Positions 57,246-64,000 of a stretch of 64,000 nucleotides of DNA are shown one piece after another. Source of the stretch: Chlamydomonas sphaeroides. Its lineage: Eukaryota > Chlorophyta > Chlorophyceae > Chlamydomonadales > Chlamydomonadaceae. The notes under the pieces were generated by a model. That model searched no databases and had not been told where the DNA came from. It saw only the letters and a list, made by a program, of their open reading frames with translations. The translations under genes were made by a program, and so were the position numbers. How positions within the stretch are numbered: position 1 is the stretch's first letter; every line of letters starts with the position of its first letter. The stretch spans positions 32,685 through 96,684 of the forward strand of contig BDDC01000030.1 in assembly GCA_001662425.1 (NCBI GenBank), in the 5' to 3' direction.

Positions 57246-57480
57246 GTTCGCCAGCTTGGAGGCGCGCGCTGAGAGCGGTGCGTGGTTGGCGCACGGGGGA
57301 AGCGGCAGAGGGGCAGAGCGGGGCGACGGGGTGTGTTGGGGCAGGGGGAGGTGGACGGGTGCGCAGGGAGGCTGGGGCAGCGGTTGTTGGAAAGGCTGGG
57401 GAGTGCGGCAGCCGGCAGGGGAGTGTGGCGGGGCAAGGAGCTGCCGATTGGCATCGACATGCTGCGCCCTGCTGGCTGAA
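57246..57480 (+). pseudogene. Broken fragment of the HNH gene (end of exon 4 plus intron 4)
   Basis: The sequence matching the end of HNH exon 4 (gccag-c-tggaggcgc, then a 4-bp insertion) is followed by intron-4-like DNA with GGCAGAGGGGCAGAGCGG and GGGTGTGTTGGGGCA. The zinc-binding exons and exon 5 are absent, so no HNH domain can be made. Nothing suggests it is expressed. Confidence 0.65.
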
Positions 57481-57951
57481 TGGCGTATGTGTGAAATGTT
57501 GGCAGACGTGGGATGTCGTGAAGGTCAGGAGGGTGACATGGTGACATGGTAAGAACAGGAGGGTTAGATGACCACAGCTTGAGGTGAGGCCACGGCCCTC
57601 ACATGCGGCGCAGGCTTCGGCTGTCGCGGCTTGGCGGGAGTGGGGGCGGGCGGCCGTGCGCATGCGCAAGGCTGAAGCGGCAGTCCCTGTCCTCCTGGTC
57701 CCTGGTGGGAAAAACGCGAAACCCCGAGCATGACTGATGATTTGTCACTGGTAACTGGTTTATGGGTACTGGTTTCGTTTCGCGAACTCTCTGTGGCAAG
57801 TGGCCAAACGTGGCTCGTGTTGTCCCATCCCTGATGCTGAGACCTGAATATGTGCGACTGCGAGGACCTGCCCCGCTTGGGGGCAGGTCAGCAGGATGGG
57901 TCGACAAACTCGACATGGGGTTCGTGTGATTCGTGGCCTCAACTGTTGCGG

Positions 57952-58113
57952 CAGTCAGACGCGTTTGTCCATCCATATTACGTGGTGGGTTGCGTTTACT
58001 GCTCTCTGTTACCAGAAACGCTCCGACATACAGAGCGTCGGAAGTTGTGGGTCGCGGCTTTTCGGACATTGCCTTTGTCTTTTAATTATCAGCAAGTTGC
58101 AAGAGAACGCATA
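57952..58113. repeat. 165-bp unit, copy 3 of 3
   Basis: The most diverged copy, part of the right segmental duplicate. It carries a short T-rich insertion near 58075 (CTTTGTCTTTTAATTATC). Confidence 0.7.
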
Positions 58114-58276
58114 CTTCGACCGTTTTCAGGCGTGCACCAAAGCAGGCGTGCAGCGTCCTGCTCGGCCGTGCCCTAGCGCATGGAGCCGGGGCAGACCAGC
58201 TCACGGGGTGTTCTATCGCAACCATCGAGCAGCTCGTCGTGTCGCTCGGGGCGCGTGGCTAGGGCCGAGGACCACC

Positions 58277-61200
58277 ATGAGGACTGAGACGGGCCTTCTG
58301 CTATCAAAGAGCGCCAGCAGCTGTAAGTTTGTGCAAGAGCGATTGTCTGGTTCTAAAGAGGACGTTCGCCACCTAGCCGCGCCTACACAAGCCCGCTGCG
58401 CAGTTTTCCGCCCAACGGCATGCCCATGCGAGCCCGTGGTTCCGTTTCCCGCCATCCGCAGCCACCTACGCTAAGCAGCTGGAGCAGGCAATCGAGGAAG
58501 ACTCTGCCCATGGTTCCTCGCGCCGCAGTGCCGCGGCGGGCACCTCGAGCCGCGCGGTGAAGAGTTCCGTGTCGATTCAGCCCCAGGTGCGACGCCCAGC
58601 CGCAGCGCCAATCCACGCCCCGTGGCGCTTAAAGACACCTTTGGGCGACACGTGTGGGCGCCAGCGCCATTAAGGCCCACCTGTTCCAGCCGCAAACATC
58701 ACGCGCACGTCAGTTTTGCCGGACTAAGCACCCGAACGCCCCGTCCCGTGCCGCCACGTCCCTCAGCTCCGGGCGATGGACGCCATCGGCTCTGAGCGCC
58801 GCGCCGCGGACTTCAACGTGCGCGGCCCCCGGCCCAACTGGCACGAGCCGCGGCCCAACCTGCCGCAGGCGCCGATGGTGGAGCAGCCGTATGTGCCGGT
58901 GCGTGCTGGCGGTTGAGCGGCGAGCCAACCAACGGTCGCACACAGTCCTCCGCACACAGCGCCAGGATCGACAGCAGCGGCCTGCCTTGCTGCTCGCGTC
59001 TCCCCTGGTCACGCCCGCCCCCTCCGCCTGCACCTCGGCCGCTCCAACCCCCGCCCTTGCCTCCCCCACGCAGAGGCTGGACCGCTCCCTCCTGCGCGGC
59101 GCCAAGCCCTCCGTCAGCCTCGCGCTGCCTGCCTCACGGCCCGGGGGCACCCTCCGGGTCGGCGGCCTCGCTGGCGGCGGCGAACGGCGCGCCTGGGGCT
59201 CCTCCACAACGCCCACCACCACCAACAGCAGCGGCAGCGGCGGCTACGCCCCCAGCGGCACCGCCGACGCCGCCTTTGGCGCCATCGGCGCCTCGCGGCG
59301 GCAGCGCGGCCCGACGGCGCTGAGCCCCTTCACCGCCGACATTGCGGAGCTGAGGGGCCAGCGGCGGCTGAGGGAGTACGTCAAGCACGGTCGCCGGGAG
59401 CCGGAGGCGCCGCTGGAGCGTGAGTGCGGGATGGCGCGGTGGCCGGAGCGCGGGCGGCGTGCATCGTGTGCAGCGGCCGTTCTCATGAGGCAGTGGGGCA
59501 GAGGATGGGGAGCAGTCACGGCACGGCAAGGGCGCAGGGGCAGGGCGATCGGGCGCCCGCACGCCCGGTCCTGCAGCCGCCGACTGGCCGCGGGGGTTGT
59601 TGTGCGCACCTTCCCCCCCGGCCCCCGCTCCCCGCTCCCCGCCCCCCGCCCCCCGCCGCGCACCTGCTAACCTCGTGTCGTCCTCGTCCCCGCTCCCGCA
59701 GTGCTGACGGATGTGGCCACTGACTGGGAGGAGCTGCGGCAGCTGCAGGTGGGGCGGGGCGGGGCGGGGGAGAGGAGTGGGCCGGCAGTCTCGGCGGGGG
59801 TGGGGAGGGCCGGCACCGGGGAGCCAACATGTGGCCCCCAGCCGTGCGAGGCAGCAGGCGGAGGCACTGCCTGCGGGGCGCTGCGGGTGTCGCCCCGAAG
59901 CGTACGCGGGCACGTCTTGCGCACACAAGCCCGCTGGCTCAGTGCCTGCTGCTGAGCGCCCGCCGGCCCCCGCCTCGTCCCTCAGGCCGCTAAGCGCGCG
60001 GCAGTCGAGCACCAATACGACCACCTGATAAGCGGCGGCCGCAGCCCTGCGCCTGGCGGTGCCGTCGGCAGCGGCAGCGGCCCCCCGTTTCGGGCGCCGC
60101 CCGCGGTGGCTCCGGGCGCCGCCGCCGCGGCGGCGGCGCCGGTAGTGTTTGTGGCGCCTGCGCCGGCGGCAGGGTCCGGACCCGGCGGCGGCGGCGGCAG
60201 CGGCGGCGTCTCTGCCTCACCGTCCTCTTCGTCGATCGGGCATCGAAAGTTTCGGACCTCCGAGCCAAGGGCCAAGCCGGCCCCAACCAGCGTTGTGTTG
60301 GTCCACTTTCCCGCCAAGCCTGTGACGGCGGCGGCGGCGGCGGCAGAGCCCTCGTCGGAGTCGTCGGTCCTCAGCGCCCTCGGCGCTGAGCCGGTTTCGC
60401 CGCCGCTGCTGCCCGTCACTGCCAGCCGGACTGCGCCTGGCGGCCCCGTCGGCGGCGCGGCCGCGGCGGTGGTGGGCTCGCTGACGGCGGCGGGCAGCGT
60501 GGCGGCGGCGGCGGCGGCGGCGGGGTACCTGGTTGGAGTGGAGCGCTACCACACCACGTACGCGCTGCCCAGCAATGCTCTGTCGTCGGGGCCGGCGGAT
60601 CTGTCGCCACACGCGCTGGCGGCGGCGGCACAGCTGGTGGAGGTGGTCGAGGTGGTGGCGCCGCCGCGGCTGACGGGGCCGCTGCGCATCGGTGGCGGCG
60701 GCGGCGGCGGCAACCAGCGCCACAGCGACGTGGGCGAGGCCCGCCAGCCGAAGCGGATGGGGCTGGGCGCCGCGCTGCAGCAGCGGCAGCGGCGGCTGTC
60801 GCTGGCGGAGAGCCGCGCCGCCGCCGCCGCCGCCAGCGGCTATGAGTCGTCGCCACCGTCGTCACCAACTGCCGCCGGCGCAGCCGCCAGAGGTGGCGGT
60901 ACCTCGCACTCCTTCACGGCAGGGGTACCATACGAGGGCTTCAACGATGATGAGTACGACGAGGAGCTCGGGGTGTCGGCGTCGATGGATGGATGGGGCG
61001 GGCCAGCCAGCTTCCGGCGGCAGGCGGCGGCCACCAGCGCCCCAGGGACGGTCGTGGGACCTGGGGCCTTCGCCCGCGTGGCGGCGGTGACGGCGGAGGC
61101 GGCCTCGGCGCGGCCCGTGGGGCTGGTCCCGGCCCTGGCGACATCCGGCTCGCAGGTGGTCGCGTCGTCGTCGGCGGCGCTGCCGCCGCTGTCGGGCCCG

Positions 61201-62937
61201 ATAGCGACGCGGCGCATGCGGAAGCAAGCGGCGACGCAGCTGCAGCGGCGCTGGTCGTCGGGGACCGAGGGCATCGCCATCAGCGGCGCCGAGGTCATCC
61301 ATGCCGCTGCCGCCAGGGCCTCGCTCCGCCGCGGCGGCACCGTCAGCCTCCTCAGCATGTCGCAGATGCTGGCGGCGGCCACCTCCGCGGCGCCGGCGGC
61401 GTTGCCGTCGCCCCCATCCCCCGAGCCATCGACGGCCTCGGCCGCCGCCAGCTCGCCGCCGCTGGGGCCAGCCGCCGCCGCGGCAGCGGCGTCTGTTTCT
61501 GAAGCCATCGGCGGCATGAGCGTGATCCGGGAGGAGGAAGAAGACATCGACGTCGACGTCGACGGCGGCGGCGCTGCCACCATGGACGGCGCCGCTGGGG
61601 CCAGCCGGACGTCGCCGTCGGTGTCGCGCCGCTTTGGAGGCGGTGCCTTTGGTGGCGGCACCGCCGTGGCGTGGTCCTCGGAGCCTGGCGGCGCCGTCGC
61701 GCCGTCGCCGCCGCTGGGCTCGGCGGCACCGCCGCTGGGCTCGGCGGCGCCGCCGCTGGGCTCGGCGGCGCCGCCGCGGGCACGAAGGAGGCCATTGCGC
61801 AGCAGCAGCTTGGGGATGCTGCCAACGTTCGCTTCGACCAGCCCAGCGAACAGCGGCAGCGGCGCCGCTGGCGGGGTCAGCGCTAGCGGCGCAGCCAGCG
61901 TACGTACGGCGGGCGGCTCCCTGCGGCCCGTGGTGTCCGAAGAGTCACGGCAGGCCGCCGGGCCGGCGGGCGTGGCGAGTACGGCAGTGCGCGAGAGCGG
62001 CGCGCGCAAGCAGCCGGGCGATGCGGTGCCGGGCGAGGGGCCGGCGGCTGCGGTCGCGCCGTCGCCGCCGCGGGGCTCGGCGCCGCCTCGAGTACGAAGG
62101 CCGCTGCGCAGCAGCAGCTTGGACGTGCTGCCAACATACGCTTCGACCAGCCCAGCGAACAGCGCCGCGATGCCGGACACACCACGGAAAGTCCAGCAAC
62201 AAGGGGCGCCCGCTGCGCCACCGGCGCCGGATGGCGCCATTGAACCTGGGGCATCGGCTGGGCAGGGGCAGCCTGCGGCGACGCCGCCTGTTGAGGCCGA
62301 CAGCGGCACGGTGGCCGAGCCGGCCGAGCCAGCGGAGGAGGACGAGGCGCCGCCGGCGCCGCCGCCGTCGAAAGCCCTCCGGCATACCATGAGCACGGTG
62401 CTGACGCCCGCCGGGCTGCAGCTGGTGGTGGTGCCGCTGCCGCCGGCGCCGCCGCCGGCGGCGGCGCCGCTTGCTGTCTCCGACGGTGGCGCCGCCCCCG
62501 GGGCTGACGGCGGCGGCGCCGTGCCGCTGCACCTGCTGCGCCGCTACCTGGGCCGCCGCGCCAGCATCAACAGCAGCGGCGCCGCCTCGCCGCGCTCGCC
62601 CAGCACGCCCAGCAGGACTGCCGACGGCGGCCTGTCCGCGGCGCCGCCGTGGCTGCTGCTATCGGACCCTAACGCCCGCTTGACGGCCGTTGGGGCTGGG
62701 GCCGAGAGATGGAGCGACGGCAGCAGCGCACACGAGGCCGTGGGCGAGGAGCTGGGTCCCCGGGTCGAGGAGCTGGGGCCCGGGGTCGGGGAGCTGGGGC
62801 CCGGGGGCGAGCATGTACCCGGGGTCGCGGCCGTGGCTGACGCTGAGGCAGACAGCGGAGCCGAGGGCGCGGACACAGCATGGCATGAGGCGAGCGGCGA
62901 GCGCTCTGATGCTCCGCATGCGATGATCGTCTACTAG
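58277..62937 (+). CDS. Large disordered Ser/Ala/Gly-rich protein with repeated basic-Ser motifs, unknown function
   Basis: Six exons: 58277-58322, 58462-58586, 58767-58898, 59074-59419, 59702-59748, 59986-62937; 1,215 residues. The ATG has a good context (ACCACCATGAG) and exon 1 ends at a consensus GTAAGT donor. The N-terminal 230 residues look folded or helical: TYAKQLEQAIEEDS, MDAIGSERRAADFNVRG, RPNWHEPRPNLPQAPMVEQP, LSPFTADIAELRGQRRLREY and DWEELRQLQAAKRAAVEHQY. The remaining 980 residues, in one exon, are low complexity with islands: RRMRKQAATQLQRRWSSGTE, SLRRGGTVSLLSMSQML, EEEEDIDVDVDGG, two copies of PLRSSSL-x2-LPT-x-ASTSPANS, ALRHTMSTVLTPAG and RRYLGRRASINSSGAASPR. Many RxxS sites suggest phosphorylation. 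I do not recognise a family; a cytoskeletal or signalling scaffold is only a guess. Confidence 0.75.
61686..62165 (+). repeat. Intragenic duplication encoding two PLRSSSL...STSPANS blocks
   Basis: DNA at 61686-61862 and 62046-62165 is nearly identical outside a triplicated 18-bp Pro-Leu-Gly-Ser-Ala segment in the first copy. Both encode VAPSPP, then PLRSSSL, then ASTSPANS. Confidence 0.8.
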
Positions 62938-63934
62938 GCTGACCACTACTCCGCTAGCTGCCTGGGTGGACGGCTTGGCGAGTGATGTGGCGTTGGCGGG
63001 ATTGCTGGTCGTTGGGCGGTTCGTTGCCGCGGCAACGCGGGGCCGTGCGATGCAATGTGCTAGGCTGATGTAGTGCTAGGCGGCATGATGATTGTTGTTG
63101 ATATCCGTTTTACTCTGCCCTGTTGGTTGCCGCGGGACACGCGGCGCTGATGTGCGGGGGTGCAGGCCGATGCCGCAATGTGGGAGCGGCGAGAGAGTTT
63201 TTTGCGGTGGCAATGCACGAAAGCCGCTGTGGCGTGCAGGGCGTACCACTGGTAGGGCGCGCGTTTGTACGTGTCGGCGGCGGGGTGGGTTGACGTTGGA
63301 CGGGCAGGCCTATGATTGTGTATTTGCGGCCTATGCTCGCTCGGAGACGAGTGCGGACCGAGCAGCTTGCGGTATTGTGACATTGGCGGCGCGCGGGGGC
63401 TGTGCCGTGCGCCGGCGGCGCGCGAGTGCGTGCGCTTCACGAGGTGGTGCGGCTCGGCTCGTTTCCGCTTCGCGTTGATCGTCATAGCAAGGCGGGTGCT
63501 GCGGTTGTCGCGTCATAGCGTGGCCAGCATCGCACCACCGCCGGTGGCTGTGTGGCTGCTCTCGCATGAGCAATCTTGTGAGTGCAACAGAAGGACCCTA
63601 GTGTAAGCTTTCGGCTTGCATCTGTGCGCCCTCGCCGCCAGAGGTTCTCAGAGGTTCTCAAACCTACTCCAGCCAGCGACAGTCGTCGCAGGCACCCGCG
63701 CTGCTGGGTGTGCTGCATAACAATAAGCGGGCTGCGCGCTTCAAGAATCCCCCCAAAGGCTGTGAGCAGCAGGGACAGTGCCCGCTGTGTCGGCAACTCG
63801 ACGGATGCACGCACATCGTAGGCGGGTGCAGAGACCGACGCATGACCGCAGCCTACATAAAACGCCATAATCGGGCAGTGGCGCGCATAGCGCAAGCCAT
63901 CCTGCGGGGCCGTCACGGAGGTGGCTTCCTTCTT
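62938..63934. other. 3' UTR and right flank
   Basis: This follows the stop at 62935-62937 and contains TGTAA at 63602-63606. No other gene is supported; overlapping short frames lack domain similarity. Confidence 0.5.
63602..63606 (+). terminator. TGTAA polyadenylation signal of the 58277-62937 gene
   Basis: About 665 nt after the stop. No closer TGTAA was noticed. Confidence 0.5.
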
Positions 63935-64000
63935 GCGGACGGGGGTAAGGACACCGAACGCCTCCCCGGCTGCCACGGCTCCCGCATCCCAAAATGGCTG
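63935..64000. repeat. Dispersed repeat, copy 2 (cut by window end)
   Basis: Matches 33579-33644 over all 66 visible bases, same orientation. The unrelated left flank marks the left boundary of the shared block. Confidence 0.85.

Larger units (their letters stand above)
57246..58268. repeat. Segmental duplication, right copy
   Basis: Shorter, rearranged counterpart of 54991-56395 in the same orientation. It ends with the motif ATCGAGCAGCTCGTCGTG, which corresponds to 56347-56364. The end lies only a few bases before the ATG of the next gene (58277), so duplicated DNA probably forms that gene's promoter and 5' UTR. Confidence 0.75.

Noticed and set aside
60840..62396. 518-residue minus-strand frame
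   Set aside because: Shadow of GC-rich codons of the + strand gene; the + frame is the one continued by phased upstream exons.

Overview
The window looks like nuclear DNA of a volvocine/chlamydomonadalean green alga (Chlamydomonas, Gonium, Volvox group). Reasons: very high GC; genes cut into many short exons by GT-AG introns with C-rich acceptors; TGTAA polyadenylation signals; long Ala/Gly/Pro runs in proteins; and SAC1/SLT-type sulfate transporters with central TrkA-C domains. There is no operon structure and no bacterial signal. Two runs of N (39278-39623 and 53361-53863) are assembly gaps inside minisatellites. I rebuilt exons by hand from splice sites, reading phase and family similarity; every internal junction in the listed models keeps frame.

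Layout. 1-1591: last exon of a Gly/Ala-rich protein entering from the left (+). 2665-5114 (-): a short mTERF-like protein with a Cys-rich tail. 5547-11476 (+), divergent from it: a large protein joining a YbaK-type aminoacyl-tRNA editing domain, an OB-like domain and a DEDDy 3'-5' exonuclease. 13375-16143 (+): a MATE transporter. 18108-19788 (-): a coiled-coil protein, perhaps Dsn1-like, with an unresolved 5' end. 20882-25833 and 26402-32400 (+): two tandem SLT-type sodium/sulfate transporters with matching exon structure and patches of near identity. 34747-48236 (-): a 29-exon gene for a single-pass membrane protein of about 1,394 residues with a signal peptide and three successive PstS/phosphate-binding-protein-like modules. 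48541-50132 (+), divergent: a YdcZ-type DMT membrane protein. 52301-55436 (+): an HNH nuclease-domain protein. 55437-58276: duplicated flanking DNA containing a broken copy of the HNH gene's 3' end. 58277-62937 (+): a 1,215-residue disordered, Ser/Ala-rich protein. 62938-64000: flank ending in a repeat also present at 33579.

How the genes relate. Several concern anion handling at membranes: two sulfate transporters, a PstS-like receptor or scavenger and two exporters. The divergent mTERF and editing/exonuclease genes both suggest organellar nucleic-acid work and may share a promoter. The best candidates for something undescribed are the YbaK-OB-exonuclease fusion and the three-module PstS-like membrane protein. 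I found no rRNA, convincing tRNA, CRISPR array, transposase or reverse transcriptase.
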